A stretch of DNA of 64,000 bases from Fictibacillus barbaricus (lineage in GTDB: Bacteria > Bacillota > Bacilli > Bacillales > Fictibacillaceae), in NCBI RefSeq assembly GCF_014635025.1, contig NZ_BMCE01000001.1, forward strand, positions 1,550,001-1,614,000. Reading direction: 5' to 3'. How positions within the stretch are numbered: position 1 is the first letter of the stretch; every line of letters starts with the position of its first letter. The position numbers and the translations under genes are program-made. This document shows, in pieces, positions 33,963 through 44,047 of the stretch. The notes beneath the pieces were generated by a model that saw only the letters and a program-made list of their open reading frames with translations, did not search any database and was not told the DNA's origin.

Positions 33963-33997
33963 ATTCCTTTTATAAGGGGTCTCTCTGTCCTTTTTTT
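33954..33997 (+). terminator. Riboswitch-controlled terminator
   Basis: GGACAGAG (33954-33961) pairs with CTCTGTCC (33983-33990) with further partial pairing, then seven T. The 5' arm is shared with P1 of the second aptamer, so glycine binding would prevent the terminator: an ON switch. Confidence 0.88.
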
Positions 33998-34045
33998 GTC
34001 CAGAAAAGTTAGAAAATTTTTAAGTATGAAAAAGGAGGAATTCAC

Positions 34046-35146
34046 ATGGCTACATTGTTACGAACACCGTTATTCGAGACATACAGAGAACATGGTGGAA
34101 AAGTAATTGATTTTGGTGGTTGGGAATTGCCGGTTCAGTTCTCAAGTATTAAAGAGGAACATGAGGCTGTAAGAACAAAGGCAGGATTATTTGATGTTTC
34201 CCACATGGGAGAATTTGATGTAAGAGGGCCTAATGCATTATCTTTCTTGCAGTATACGATGACCAATGATGTTTCCAAACTGCAAAATGGACAGGCTCAA
34301 TATACAGCTATGTGCTATGAAAACGGCGGTACAGTAGATGACCTTTTAATTTATAAAAGAAATGATAACGATTACTTGCTCGTTGTGAATGCCTCTAATA
34401 TTGAAAAAGATTTCGAATGGCTAAACAGTCATAAGCCAGAAGGTGTAGAACTCGTAAATGTTTCTCCCGACTATGCACAGCTTGCGATCCAAGGCCCGAA
34501 AGCAGAGTTGATCCTGCAGAAACTTACAGATACTGACCTTTCTGAAATTGGCTTTTTCCGCTTTAAAGAAGATGTGTCACTAGCGGGGATCTCGTCGCTC
34601 GTTTCAAGAACAGGCTATACGGGAGAAGACGGATTTGAGATTTATTTAAAAACGGAACATGCAGAAAAATTATGGAGATCAATCTTAGAAGCGGGCACTG
34701 AACACGGTTTGCTTCCTGCAGGACTTGGAGCACGCGATACTTTACGTTTTGAAGCCAAACTTGCCCTTTATGGTCAAGAATTAACAAAAGAGATTACTCC
34801 GATTGAAGCTGGTATCGGTTTTGCAGTAAAAACAGATAAAGAGACAGATTTTATCGGAAAAGAAGTACTTGCAGAACAAAAGAAGAATGGTGCGCCAAGA
34901 AAGCTTGTCGGTATTGAAATGATCGACAAAGGTATACCGCGTTCTCATTATGAAGTATATAAAGGTGATGTGAAGATCGGAGAAGTTACAACGGGGACAC
35001 AGTCACCAACACTTAAGAAGAATTTAGGGCTTGCATTGCTTGAAAAAGAATTTAGTGAGCTTGGTACAGATGTTGAAGTACAGATTCGCCAAAAGCGCTT
35101 AAAAGCAAAAGTTGTTGCTTCACCATTTTATAAACGAGGAAAATAG
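34046..35146 (+). CDS. gcvT: Aminomethyltransferase, glycine cleavage T protein
   Basis: T protein of the glycine cleavage system: transfers the aminomethyl carbon from lipoyl-H protein to THF, releasing ammonia. The 366-residue product has [37 protein letters not shown] and the RDTLRFEA folate-site block. AAGGAGG site ahead. First gene of gcvT-gcvPA-gcvPB after the riboswitch. The H protein gene is not in this window, as usual in Bacillus. Confidence 0.97.
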   Translation: MATLLRTPLFETYREHGGKVIDFGGWELPVQFSSIKEEHEAVRTKAGLFDVSHMGEFDVRGPNALSFLQYTMTNDVSKLQNGQAQYTAMCYENGGTVDDLLIYKRNDNDYLLVVNASNIEKDFEWLNSHKPEGVELVNVSPDYAQLAIQGPKAELILQKLTDTDLSEIGFFRFKEDVSLAGISSLVSRTGYTGEDGFEIYLKTEHAEKLWRSILEAGTEHGLLPAGLGARDTLRFEAKLALYGQELTKEITPIEAGIGFAVKTDKETDFIGKEVLAEQKKNGAPRKLVGIEMIDKGIPRSHYEVYKGDVKIGEVTTGTQSPTLKKNLGLALLEKEFSELGTDVEVQIRQKRLKAKVVASPFYKRGK

Positions 35147-35167
35147 AACATTTAAGGAGGAGAAACC

Positions 35168-36532
35168 ATGACGTTCCGCTATTTGCCAATGACAGAACAA
35201 GATAAAAAGGAAATGCTTGAAACGATTGGAATTGAAACAACAGAAGATCTTTTTCAAGATATCCCAGAAGAAGTTCGTTTTAGAGGACGCTTACAGATCG
35301 AGGAAGCTTTGTCAGAACCTCAACTTGTTAAAGAGATGGGCCGATTGGCTGCTTTAAACAAGAACACAAAAGAATATGCATCGTTCTTAGGTGCTGGTGT
35401 ATATGATCATTACACGCCTTCAATCGTAAACCATATGCTCCTTCGCTCAGAATTTTACACAGCATACACGCCATATCAGCCTGAGATCTCTCAAGGTGAG
35501 CTTCAAGCAATCTTTGAGTTTCAAACGATGATCTGTGAATTAACAGGTATGGATGTTGCGAACTCTTCTATGTATGATGGTGGAACTTCATTAGCGGAAG
35601 CTGGTCTTTTATCAGCAGCTCAAACGCGCAGAAAGAAAATCGTTGTCTCTAAGTCCGTACATCCTGAATCTCGTGATGTACTGAAAACGTATGCAAAAGG
35701 ACAGCATCTTGAAGTGGTTGAAGTTGAAGCTGAAGGCGGTATAACGTCATTAAACGCTTTGCGTGCTGAGGTTGATGAACATACAGCATGTGTTATCGTT
35801 CAATATCCGAACTTCTTTGGTCAGATCGAACCATTAAAAGAAATAGAAGAAATCGTTCATGGGGTTAAAGGAATGTTTGTCGTTTCTTCAAATCCTCTTG
35901 CACTAGGCGCACTAACTCCTCCAGGGAAATTTGGAGCAGATATCGTTGTTGGTGATGCACAGCCTTTTGGTATTGCACAAGGCTTTGGTGGTCCTCACTG
36001 TGGATATTTCGCTGTAACAAACAAGCTTATGCGTAAAGTTCCTGGCCGTTTAGTCGGACAAACGGTTGATGAAGATGGCAAACGCGGTTTCGTGTTAACG
36101 CTTCAAGCGAGAGAACAGCATATCCGCCGTGATAAAGCGACAAGCAACATCTGTTCGAACCAAGCGTTAAATGCTCTTGCTGCATCCATTGCGATGACAG
36201 CACTTGGTAAACAGGGAGTTAAAGAAGTTGCTCACCAGAACATCCAAAAAGCACACTATGCGAAGAAAGTGCTTGAAGAAAAAGGATTTAAAACAGCATT
36301 TGCAGGACCATTCTTTAATGAGTTTGTTGTTGAACTCAAATGTACTGCTAAAGAAGTGAATCAAAAATTATTGGAATCAGGTATTATCGGAGGCTATGAT
36401 TTAGGTCTCTCATACCCTGAGTTTAAGAATCATATGCTTTTAGCTGTTACTGAAATGAGAACAAAAGAAGAAATCGATCAGCTTGCAAATGTATTGGAGG
36501 GATTATCATGCGTACAGAACATCAGTCACTAA
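35168..36532 (+). CDS. gcvPA: Glycine decarboxylase P protein, subunit 1
   Basis: N-terminal subunit (454 residues) of the two-part P protein that decarboxylates glycine with PLP. It has the N-terminal [32 protein letters not shown], and [19 protein letters not shown] blocks, but no PLP lysine of its own, as usual for this half. AAGGAGGAG ahead of the ATG. Its 3' end overlaps gcvPB by 25 bases, coupling the two subunits. Confidence 0.97.
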   Translation: MTFRYLPMTEQDKKEMLETIGIETTEDLFQDIPEEVRFRGRLQIEEALSEPQLVKEMGRLAALNKNTKEYASFLGAGVYDHYTPSIVNHMLLRSEFYTAYTPYQPEISQGELQAIFEFQTMICELTGMDVANSSMYDGGTSLAEAGLLSAAQTRRKKIVVSKSVHPESRDVLKTYAKGQHLEVVEVEAEGGITSLNALRAEVDEHTACVIVQYPNFFGQIEPLKEIEEIVHGVKGMFVVSSNPLALGALTPPGKFGADIVVGDAQPFGIAQGFGGPHCGYFAVTNKLMRKVPGRLVGQTVDEDGKRGFVLTLQAREQHIRRDKATSNICSNQALNALAASIAMTALGKQGVKEVAHQNIQKAHYAKKVLEEKGFKTAFAGPFFNEFVVELKCTAKEVNQKLLESGIIGGYDLGLSYPEFKNHMLLAVTEMRTKEEIDQLANVLEGLSCVQNISH

Positions 36533-37971
36533 TTTTTGAATTGTCAAAGCCAGGTCGAGTTGGGTACAGCATTCCTGAACTTGACGTTCCAGAAGTAAAT
36601 GTAGAGTCTATTATTCCTTCCGACTATTTGCGTACTGAAGAAGCTGACCTTCCAGAAGTTTCTGAGCTGCAAATCGTTCGTCACTATACAGCATTATCAA
36701 ATCGTAACCATGGGGTAGATTCAGGATTTTACCCGCTTGGTTCTTGTACGATGAAATACAATCCGAAAATTAATGAAGATGTAGCGCGTTTCCCTGGATT
36801 TGCACATATCCATCCGCTTCAAGATGAAGAGACGGTTCAAGGTGCAATGGAAATGATGTACCGTCTCCAAACTTCTCTAGCTGAGATTACGGGTATGGAT
36901 GAAGTGACATTACAGCCGGCAGCCGGAGCTCATGGTGAATGGACAGGTCTTATGATGATCCGTGCTTACCATGAGGCAAACGGTGATTTCAACCGAACAA
37001 AAGTTATCGTTCCAGATTCGGCGCACGGAACAAACCCAGCATCTGCAACGGTTGCAGGTTTTGAATCTGTTACGGTTAAGTCGGATGAACGCGGTCTTGT
37101 TGACCTAGAGGATTTAAAACGAGTAGTAGATCAAGATGTTGCTGCACTTATGCTAACAAACCCTAATACGCTCGGACTATTTGAAGAACATATCCTAGAG
37201 ATGGCTAAAATTGTACACGAAGCAGGCGGAAAGCTTTATTATGACGGAGCGAACGCGAACGCTATCTTAGGATTTGCTAGACCTGGAGATATGGGATTTG
37301 ATGTCGTTCACTTGAATCTGCACAAGACGTTTACAGGACCACATGGTGGCGGAGGCCCTGGATCAGGACCTGTTGGAGTAAAAGCGGATCTTATTCCTTT
37401 CTTGCCAAAGCCAGTACTTGTAAAAGAAAACGATGTGTATAAGTTCGAATACAACCGTCCACAATCTATCGGGCGTGTGAAACCATTCTACGGCAACTTT
37501 GGAATTAATGTGCGTGCGTTCACGTATATCATGACAATGGGACCTGACGGATTGCATCAGGTTTCTGAGAATGCTGTACTGAACGCGAATTATATGATGC
37601 GGCGTCTAGAGCCTCATTTCGATCTTCCGTTTACACAGCACTGTAAACACGAGTTCGTGTTATCAGGACGCCGTCAGAAGAAGTTAGGTGTAAGAACCCT
37701 CGATATTGCAAAACGTCTCTTAGACTTTGGCTATCACCCGCCAACCATCTACTTCCCATTAAGTGTGGAAGAAGCAATTATGATTGAGCCGACTGAAACG
37801 GAGTCAAAAGAAACGCTTGATGAATTCATCGAAAAGATGATTCAGATCTCAAAAGAAGCAGAAGAAACACCGGAATTGGTTCAAGAAGCACCACATACAA
37901 CAGTTGTAAAAAGACTGGATGAGGCGACAGCTGCAAGAAAACCAATTTTAAAATACAGCAAGCAAGCATAA
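36508..37971 (+). CDS. gcvPB: Glycine decarboxylase P protein, subunit 2
   Basis: C-terminal, PLP-binding subunit (487 residues). The PLP lysine is Lys273 in [19 protein letters not shown]. Other family blocks include [20 protein letters not shown] and [20 protein letters not shown] 36508 sits within gcvPA after GGAGGG. The C-terminal ~35 residues are a charged tail ([19 protein letters not shown]) common in Bacillaceae. Followed by a terminator. Confidence 0.97.
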   Translation: MRTEHQSLIFELSKPGRVGYSIPELDVPEVNVESIIPSDYLRTEEADLPEVSELQIVRHYTALSNRNHGVDSGFYPLGSCTMKYNPKINEDVARFPGFAHIHPLQDEETVQGAMEMMYRLQTSLAEITGMDEVTLQPAAGAHGEWTGLMMIRAYHEANGDFNRTKVIVPDSAHGTNPASATVAGFESVTVKSDERGLVDLEDLKRVVDQDVAALMLTNPNTLGLFEEHILEMAKIVHEAGGKLYYDGANANAILGFARPGDMGFDVVHLNLHKTFTGPHGGGGPGSGPVGVKADLIPFLPKPVLVKENDVYKFEYNRPQSIGRVKPFYGNFGINVRAFTYIMTMGPDGLHQVSENAVLNANYMMRRLEPHFDLPFTQHCKHEFVLSGRRQKKLGVRTLDIAKRLLDFGYHPPTIYFPLSVEEAIMIEPTETESKETLDEFIEKMIQISKEAEETPELVQEAPHTTVVKRLDEATAARKPILKYSKQA

Positions 37972-37980
37972 GAGATACAA

Positions 37981-38015
37981 AAAAGCAGCCCTCATGAATG
38001 GGCTGCTTTGTTTTT
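37981..38015. terminator. Bidirectional terminator between gcvPB and yqhL
   Basis: Stem AAAAGCAGCCC / GGGCTGCTTT with an 8-base loop and T runs on both sides, shared by converging genes. Confidence 0.88.
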
Positions 38016-38016
38016 A

Positions 38017-38394
38017 TTAATTTGATTTTACACGGCCTGTCCATTTACGGAATCCGCCCTGCAAATGGTGAAGCTGAGTATACTTTCTCTTTTTTAGAAA
38101 ATTGGCAGCACGAGCGCTTCTAAAGCCGCTCTCACAATATAAGTAAACAGGCTGATCGTTACGAACTTCCTTCAAACGCTGTCTCATCTGAGATAACGGG
38201 ATATTTCGAGCTCCTAAGATATGTCCCTTCTTAAATTCTTCCGGCTCACGAACGTCAATCAGCTGAGCTTTACGATAACCTGCTTTAAACTCTTCTTCAG
38301 TTAAGGTTTTTAAAAACCTCTTTTGGTATAAACCCATCGCAACAACATAAACCAGTAAAGCAACTACAATACCTATTAAAACAATCCATCCCAT
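38017..38394 (-). CDS. yqhL: Membrane-anchored rhodanese-like protein YqhL
   Basis: A 125-residue protein with one N-terminal membrane helix (IVLIGIVVALLVYVVAMGLY) and a single rhodanese domain (LIDVREPEEFKKGHILGARN ... VYLYCESGFRSARAA). The Cys of YCESGF is the persulfide-carrying active-site residue, so sulfurtransferase activity is possible. Topology puts the domain in the cytoplasm. B. subtilis YqhL is at the same place beside lipM; its role is unsettled. Confidence 0.9.
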   Translation of the reverse strand: MGWIVLIGIVVALLVYVVAMGLYQKRFLKTLTEEEFKAGYRKAQLIDVREPEEFKKGHILGARNIPLSQMRQRLKEVRNDQPVYLYCESGFRSARAANFLKKRKYTQLHHLQGGFRKWTGRVKSN

Positions 38395-38483
38395 AACACT
38401 TGCACTCCTTTAAACAATCTATCACAATTATAGCGATGCTCGGCTCTATAGGCAAAAGAAAAATCTGACTTTAAGCGATTGTT

Positions 38484-38511
38484 TTGACACATCCGCCGAA
38501 TTTGGTAAACT
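38484..38511 (+). promoter_or_regulatory. Sigma-A-type promoter of lipM
   Basis: TTGACA (38484-38489), 16 bases ending TGG, TAAACT (38506-38511), about 32 bases ahead of the lipM start. Confidence 0.6.
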
Positions 38512-38542
38512 AGTTACGAAAGAATGGCAGGGAGACGAAAAC

Positions 38543-39379
38543 GTGGAAAAAGAAAATTGGTATTATATCGATTCAGGAAATTGCGAACCAGCGATTAATA
38601 TGGCAATGGATGAAGCTCTTTTAACATGGCATAGTGAAGGGAAGATCCCTCCGGTTATCCGTTTTTACGGGTGGAATCCAGCGACGTTATCCATCGGTTA
38701 CTTTCAGAAAGTAGATAAAGAGATTAACCTTGATGCGGTGAAGAAATATGACTTAGGTTTTGTCAGGCGTCCAACTGGAGGACGTGGTGTCCTTCATGAT
38801 CAAGAACTGACTTATAGCGTTATTGTATCTGAAGCACATGAAGCCATGCCTCAATCTGTAACGGAAGCCTATCGAGTGATCTCTGAAGGCATTAAAGAGG
38901 GGTTTCAAGGATTAGGACTCGATGCTTACTTCGCGGTACCAAAAACAGAAGAAGAGCGGGAAGGACTAAAAAATCCTAGGTCAGCCGTCTGCTTTGATGC
39001 TCCTTCTTGGTATGAGTTAGTCGTTGAAGGCAGAAAGGTAGCAGGAAGCGCTCAGACAAGACAAAAAGGTGTTATCTTGCAGCATGGATCTATTCTGCTG
39101 GATTTGGATGAAGATAAACTTTTTGACCTGTTTAAGTATTCCAGTGAAAGGCTGAGAGAAAGAATGCAGACCGCTTTTAAAAAGAAGGCGGTTGCGATCA
39201 ATCATTTGCTAGATTCTCCTGTTACGATCGACGATGCAAAGAGAGCCTTTAAAAAAGGCTTTGAAGACGGCTTAAACATTAACCTTACCCCTTATGCTCT
39301 GACAGAGGAACAATGGGCGGAAGTTGAGCACATAGCCGAAACCCGATACCGAAACGACGAGTGGACGTTTAGGCGTTAA
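38543..39379 (+). CDS. lipM: Octanoyl-[GcvH]:protein octanoyltransferase LipM
   Basis: Moves octanoate from acyl carrier protein to GcvH, the first step of lipoyl cofactor assembly in Bacillus. The 278-residue product has the BPL/LplA fold with [19 protein letters not shown], catalytic Cys150 in [10 protein letters not shown] and the [16 protein letters not shown] Lys. GTG start at 38543 with AGGGAGA ahead. It follows the glycine cleavage genes, whose H protein is its acceptor, a functional as well as positional link. Confidence 0.95.
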   Translation: MEKENWYYIDSGNCEPAINMAMDEALLTWHSEGKIPPVIRFYGWNPATLSIGYFQKVDKEINLDAVKKYDLGFVRRPTGGRGVLHDQELTYSVIVSEAHEAMPQSVTEAYRVISEGIKEGFQGLGLDAYFAVPKTEEEREGLKNPRSAVCFDAPSWYELVVEGRKVAGSAQTRQKGVILQHGSILLDLDEDKLFDLFKYSSERLRERMQTAFKKKAVAINHLLDSPVTIDDAKRAFKKGFEDGLNINLTPYALTEEQWAEVEHIAETRYRNDEWTFRR

Positions 39380-39390
39380 TAATAGAAAAT

Positions 39391-39420
39391 CGAAACCTCA
39401 TTCAGAGGTCTCGGTTTTTT
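39391..39420 (+). terminator. Probable terminator after lipM
   Basis: Imperfect stem CGAAACCTC / GAGGTCTCG with a loop of about 5 bases and a T6 tail. Confidence 0.65.
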
Positions 39421-39738
39421 CTTTTTGGAAGATAAAGTAAAAATAATAGAAGTCAAGATATTAATTTTTTTTACTAAAATGAAAGGTTTTACGAAAAACA
39501 CAGGTTTTAACAGCTTTTTATAACTTCCAATTAATACAAATCTAATATTTAGCCATTTTTTCAATGAAATCATAGATAATATTCTTGAATCATCAAAATA
39601 CTAGGATATCCTCTTGATTTCAAGTTTGACAATTTTTTTTCTTTGACACGAGGTTTACGTATATATAGTATAAGGGTAGAAGATATACATACAAGATATA
39701 GATATTCATCGTGTGTAATTTGAAAGAGGAGGAGAAAT
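39421..39738. promoter_or_regulatory. A/T-rich leader with nrdJ promoter
   Basis: The only firm element is a sigma-A-type promoter: TTGACA (39643-39648), 17 bases, TAGTAT (39666-39671). The rest is A/T-rich with no recognisable gene. No cobalamin riboswitch is seen, although the downstream enzyme needs B12. The A/T-rich palindromic stretch TATATATA over the -10 faintly recalls an NrdR box but the spacing does not fit. Confidence 0.6.
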
Positions 39739-42300
39739 ATGGACACAGTTGCAACTGTTAAAAAGGGTATAGATATTGAAGCTCTCAACAGTGATATAGC
39801 TCAATTTCCACAAGTACACCCCGTAACTTCCACAATGAAAACGACTCATAAAGGTGTTTCACGATTGGTTATGCTCGATCGATACAGCTTTAAAGACACA
39901 GAAAAGAAAACACTTAAACCAGGTGATTTTGTTGTCCTGACTGTAAAAGAAGATCCAAAGTTTCCAGCAAGAGGCCTTGGTTATATACAATCGGTAAACT
40001 GGGAAGATAAAAATGCAGTCGTCTTAGTAGAAGATGAATTTAAAGCGGTGCTAGAAAAGCCGGAAGAAGCTGAAACAGGGTTGATCACCCGTTCGCTGGA
40101 CGTGATGGACAAGCCGTTAGAAGTCTTCTACGAACAGATCGCACTTCGAAATGCTACAGGTTTAGCTTCCGTTGAAATCACTGAAGAGAAGCGACAAGAA
40201 TCATTCGAGAAGTTTTATAAAGAGCTTTCCGAAATGAACTTTGTACCTGCAGGACGAGTGTTATATGGTGCAGGGGCTGAAACAGATGTAACATATTTCA
40301 ACTGTTACGTAATGCCGTATGTAAAAGACTCGCGTGAAGGAATCTCAGATCACCGTAAGCAAGTGATGGAGATCATGAGCCGAGGCGGCGGGGTTGGAAC
40401 AAACGGTTCTACACTCAGACCGAAGAACGCTTTGGCTCGAGGCGTAAACGGCAAATCATCAGGTTCTGTATCATGGCTCGATGATATCGCTAAATTGACT
40501 CATTTGGTTGAGCAGGGCGGATCGCGTAGGGGCGCTCAAATGATCATGCTGGCGGACTGGCATCCTGACATTATTGATTTCATCATTTCTAAGATGCAGA
40601 ATCCTCGTATTTTGCGTTATCTGATTGAGAATACAAACGATGAAAAGATTAAGCAAGTTGCTCAAGACAAGCTGAAGTTCACACCGTTAACACCAGCTCA
40701 AAAAGCAATGTATGAGGGTATCCTTCGCTATAAAGATATTCCAGGAACAGGCGGCTTCGATTCTGACGTTTTACGCGATGCAGAGACAATGCTTCGCGAT
40801 GGAGGCACTTACAGTGTTCATAATTCTGAGTTCTTAACAGGAGCAAATATCTCTGTTACGATCACAAAAGAATTTATGGAAGCTGTTGAAAACGATTCAG
40901 ATTACTCACTTCGATTCCCAAGTGTTGAAGCATACACACCAAAAGAAATGGAAGCTTACAACAACGAATGGCACGAGATCGGTGATGTTCGAGTATGGGA
41001 AGAGAAAGGTTACGGAATCCGAGTTTACAAACGCATTAAAGCACGTGAGCTTTGGAATCTGATAAACATCTGTGCAACATACTCTGCTGAACCGGGAATT
41101 TTCTTTATTGATAATGCTAATGACATGACGAACGCTACAGCATATGGACAAAAGGTTGTAGCGACTAATCCGTGTGGAGAACAGCCACTTGCACCATACA
41201 GTGTCTGCAACCTCGCTGCCGTTAACCTTGGCAACATGGCAGACAAAGAAAATAAAACAGTTGATTTTGAAAAACTTAAACAAACGGTTGAAGTCGGTGT
41301 ACGCATGCAAGACAACGTAATCGATGCGACACCATACTTCTTAGAGCCAAACCGTGTTCAAGCTTTAGGTGAGCGACGTGTCGGCCTAGGTGTAATGGGA
41401 CTTCATGACCTGTTGATTTATTGTGAGACAGTGTACGGTTCTGAAGAAGGAAACCAACTTGTTGACCAAATTTTTGAGACGATTGCGGTTACTGCATATC
41501 GTACGTCGATTGAACTAGCGAAAGAGAAGGGAAGCTTCCCGTTCTTGGAAGGCAATACGGAAGAAGCTACAGAAGAGCTTCGCAATCGATTCATCGAAAC
41601 AGGTTACATGAAGAAGCTTCCTGAAGAGGTACGTGAAGAAATTTTAAAATATGGTATTCGAAATTCCCACTTGTTAACAGTTGCTCCTACGGGCAGCACA
41701 GGAACCATGGTTGGAGTCTCAACAGGATTAGAGCCTTACTTCTCTTTCTCCTACTTCCGCAGCGGTCGTTTAGGGAAGTTTATCGAAGTAAAAGCAGATA
41801 TTGTTAAAGAATATTTGGACCGCAATCCAGAAGCAAACGAGAACGAGCTTCCTGAGTGGTTTGTAGCTGCGATGGAGCTTACACCAGAAGCGCATGCGGA
41901 TACACAATGTGTCATCCAGCGATGGGTAGACAGCTCGATTTCCAAAACGGTTAACGCGCCTAAAGGCTATACGGTTGACCAAGTTCAAAAAGTTTATGAG
42001 CGTCTGTACAAGGGTGGAGCTAAAGGCGGAACGGTTTATGTCGACGGAAGCCGTGACTCACAAGTTCTAACGCTAAAAGCCGAAGAAACGTTTGAACAAA
42101 CGGAGATCGATCTTGGCATGGAAGAAGAAAAGAGCAAAGTCGTTATTTTAGATACGATTACCGACCTTCGTTCAACAGATGTAACGATCGGAAACGAAGT
42201 GGGAAATACATGTCCTGTATGCCGTAAAGGGAAAGTAAAAGAAATTGGCGGCTGCAACACATGTACGAACTGTAATGCACAATTAAAATGCGGGCTGTAA
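39739..42300 (+). CDS. nrdJ: Class II (adenosylcobalamin-dependent) ribonucleotide reductase
   Basis: Makes deoxyribonucleotides using adenosylcobalamin as radical source, working with or without oxygen. The 853-residue protein has the FNCYVMPY and NPCGEQPLAPYSVCNL blocks with the redox and radical Cys, the VAPTGSTGTM loop, and a C-terminal Cys-rich tail (CPVCRKGK ... CNTCTNCNAQLKCGL) that binds metal and re-reduces the active site. An AGAGGAGGAG site precedes ATG 39739. It is monocistronic between promoter and terminator. B. subtilis has only the class Ib enzyme here-or-elsewhere, so this gene is extra. Confidence 0.95.
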   Translation: MDTVATVKKGIDIEALNSDIAQFPQVHPVTSTMKTTHKGVSRLVMLDRYSFKDTEKKTLKPGDFVVLTVKEDPKFPARGLGYIQSVNWEDKNAVVLVEDEFKAVLEKPEEAETGLITRSLDVMDKPLEVFYEQIALRNATGLASVEITEEKRQESFEKFYKELSEMNFVPAGRVLYGAGAETDVTYFNCYVMPYVKDSREGISDHRKQVMEIMSRGGGVGTNGSTLRPKNALARGVNGKSSGSVSWLDDIAKLTHLVEQGGSRRGAQMIMLADWHPDIIDFIISKMQNPRILRYLIENTNDEKIKQVAQDKLKFTPLTPAQKAMYEGILRYKDIPGTGGFDSDVLRDAETMLRDGGTYSVHNSEFLTGANISVTITKEFMEAVENDSDYSLRFPSVEAYTPKEMEAYNNEWHEIGDVRVWEEKGYGIRVYKRIKARELWNLINICATYSAEPGIFFIDNANDMTNATAYGQKVVATNPCGEQPLAPYSVCNLAAVNLGNMADKENKTVDFEKLKQTVEVGVRMQDNVIDATPYFLEPNRVQALGERRVGLGVMGLHDLLIYCETVYGSEEGNQLVDQIFETIAVTAYRTSIELAKEKGSFPFLEGNTEEATEELRNRFIETGYMKKLPEEVREEILKYGIRNSHLLTVAPTGSTGTMVGVSTGLEPYFSFSYFRSGRLGKFIEVKADIVKEYLDRNPEANENELPEWFVAAMELTPEAHADTQCVIQRWVDSSISKTVNAPKGYTVDQVQKVYERLYKGGAKGGTVYVDGSRDSQVLTLKAEETFEQTEIDLGMEEEKSKVVILDTITDLRSTDVTIGNEVGNTCPVCRKGKVKEIGGCNTCTNCNAQLKCGL

Positions 42301-42310
42301 AAGCTCGAGG

Positions 42311-42341
42311 GGAAGGAACTGGAAATGTTCCTTCCTTTTTC
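42311..42341 (+). terminator. Intrinsic terminator after nrdJ
   Basis: 9-bp perfect stem GGAAGGAAC / GTTCCTTCC with a 7-base loop and a TTTTTCTTTTT tail. Confidence 0.88.
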
Positions 42342-42401
42342 TTTTTCCATAATTAGCACATACTAACTCCATCATTTGTGATAATTGTGGGGTGTTTTAC
42401 G

Positions 42402-43439
42402 ATGACTGGTGCCAATAAACCGTTTATGCCGCAGTTGATCTATTTTGAACCGCGTGCACTGGAATATCCATTAGGAAAAGAACTGTTCGATAAATTTAGC
42501 AAGCTAGAAGTCGAGATCAGAGAAACAACATCTCATAACCAGATCCGGGACCTACCAGGAGAGAACGATTTTCAAAAGTACAGAACAGCTAAATCAACAC
42601 TTGTGGTCGGGATTAGAAAGACTTTAAAGTTCGATACTTCAAAGCCGTCTGCAGAATATGCGATTCCACTGGCAACTGGGTGTATGGGGCACTGTCATTA
42701 TTGTTACCTGCAAACAACGCTTGGGAGCAAACCCTATTTAAGAACGTACGTGAATACGGATGAAATTTTTGCCCAAGCGGAAAAATATATGCAAGAACGG
42801 TCTCCTGAGATAACTCGTTTTGAAGCATCATGTACGTCAGATATCGTAGGAATCGACCATCTGACACATAATTTGAAAAGAGCTATCGAATTTTTTGGTG
42901 CATCAGAATTAGGCAGGCTTCGTTTTACCACAAAGTATCATCATGTAGATCATCTTCTTGATGCAAACCATCAAGGGAAAACACGTTTTCGCTTTAGCGT
43001 TAACTCTCAATTTGTTATTAAAAACTTTGAACTTGGTACAAGTCCGTTGGAAGAACGTATCAATGCGGCCATACGCGTGGCTGAAGCGGGTTATCCCTTA
43101 GGGTTTATTGTAGCGCCTCTTTACCTTCATAAAGACTGGGAAGAAGGGTATAAAGAACTATTCCATATCCTGGAGACAAAGATTCCTAAGCATCTAACAA
43201 AGGATTTAACATTTGAACTGATTCAGCACCGTTTTACGAAACCAGCTAAACGTGTAATTGAAAAAAATTATCCGAAATCGAAGCTTGAAATGAACGAAGA
43301 AGAAAGAAAATATAAATGGGGACGTTATGGAATTGGTAAATATGTATATCAGGATGATCAGGCAACAAGACTGCGGGAAACGGTTGAAAATTATATCCAT
43401 ACTATGTTTCCGAAGGCTAAGATCGAATATTTTACATGA
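42402..43439 (+). CDS. splB: Spore photoproduct lyase
   Basis: Radical SAM enzyme that reverses the UV lesion 5-thyminyl-5,6-dihydrothymine during germination. About 345 residues; the 4Fe-4S motif is Cys94-Cys98-Cys101 (CMGHCHYC) and the H-donor Cys is at 144 (ASCTSDIVG), equivalent to Cys141 of B. subtilis. ATG 42402 has GTGGGGTG ahead; an earlier GTG at 42378 lacks one. The small partner gene splA is not adjacent, so it is regulated differently from the B. subtilis spl operon. Confidence 0.95.
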   Translation: MTGANKPFMPQLIYFEPRALEYPLGKELFDKFSKLEVEIRETTSHNQIRDLPGENDFQKYRTAKSTLVVGIRKTLKFDTSKPSAEYAIPLATGCMGHCHYCYLQTTLGSKPYLRTYVNTDEIFAQAEKYMQERSPEITRFEASCTSDIVGIDHLTHNLKRAIEFFGASELGRLRFTTKYHHVDHLLDANHQGKTRFRFSVNSQFVIKNFELGTSPLEERINAAIRVAEAGYPLGFIVAPLYLHKDWEEGYKELFHILETKIPKHLTKDLTFELIQHRFTKPAKRVIEKNYPKSKLEMNEEERKYKWGRYGIGKYVYQDDQATRLRETVENYIHTMFPKAKIEYFT

Positions 43440-43460
43440 TGTACGGTAAAGGGCCTTCCC

Positions 43461-43489
43461 TTGTCACGCTTACCATTCTATAGTATCCT
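43461..43489 (+). promoter_or_regulatory. Sigma-A-type promoter of mntR
   Basis: TTGTCA (43461-43466), 17 bases, TATCCT (43484-43489), about 44 bases ahead of mntR. Confidence 0.55.
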
Positions 43490-43532
43490 TTTTATAGAGA
43501 CCAAGCTGGTTTAAGTATAGGGAGGGAACATT

Positions 43533-43967
43533 TTGCCGCCAACCCCAAGTATGGAAGACTATATAGAACGCATCTATGCCCTTATCGAAGAGAAAGGCTA
43601 TGCCAGGGTATCGGACCTTGCTGAAAATCTGGAAGTCCACCCCTCTTCTGTAACTAAAATGATTCAGAAACTCGACAAAGGCAAGTACGTCGTTTATGAA
43701 AAATACAGAGGATTCGTTTTAACGCCTAATGGCAAAAAACTCGGCAAGCGTTTAGTTTACAGACATGAGTTACTGGAAGAATTTTTAAAGGTTATCGGTG
43801 TAGACAAAGAAAACATCTTCCAAGACGTTGAAGGAATCGAACATCATTTAAGCTGGAATGCGATAGATCGCATTGGTGATCTTGTTCAGTATTTTGAGGA
43901 AGATGATAATCGATTAAAACAATTAAGGGAAGTACAAGCGAAGAACGAAGAACAAGAACAATCATAA
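43533..43967 (+). CDS. mntR: Manganese-dependent transcriptional regulator MntR
   Basis: DtxR-family dimer that represses manganese importers and, in Bacillus, activates exporters when Mn is ample. The 144 residues carry the winged helix ([20 protein letters not shown]) and all metal ligands: Asp9, Glu12, His78, Glu100, Glu103, His104. TTG start 43533 follows a GGGAGGGAAC site. A weak A/T-rich terminator follows. Position before yqhO is that of B. subtilis. Confidence 0.97.
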   Translation: MPPTPSMEDYIERIYALIEEKGYARVSDLAENLEVHPSSVTKMIQKLDKGKYVVYEKYRGFVLTPNGKKLGKRLVYRHELLEEFLKVIGVDKENIFQDVEGIEHHLSWNAIDRIGDLVQYFEEDDNRLKQLREVQAKNEEQEQS

Positions 43968-43992
43968 TTATTATGGTTGTTTTATTTTTTTA
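43957..43992 (+). terminator. Probable terminator overlapping the mntR stop
   Basis: 11-bp A/T-rich stem AACAATCATAA / TTATGGTTGTT with one G-U pair, a 3-base loop and a T-rich tail; weak stem, so leak-through is possible. Confidence 0.55.
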
Positions 43993-44047
43993 AATAGGTT
44001 ATAAAGGACATCTTCTTCTGATTAGGATATTAGTGGAGGAGATGTCT

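Noticed and set aside
39421-39738. Cobalamin riboswitch or NrdR box ahead of nrdJ
   Set aside because: No B12-box type sequence or multi-stem fold was seen, and the TATATATA stretch over the -10 has wrong spacing for an NrdR box.
39376-39788. Two reverse-strand frames (65 and 72 codons) in the lipM-nrdJ gap
   Set aside because: They arise from A/T-rich sequence, overlap the lipM terminator and the nrdJ promoter and start, and have no supporting ribosome sites.
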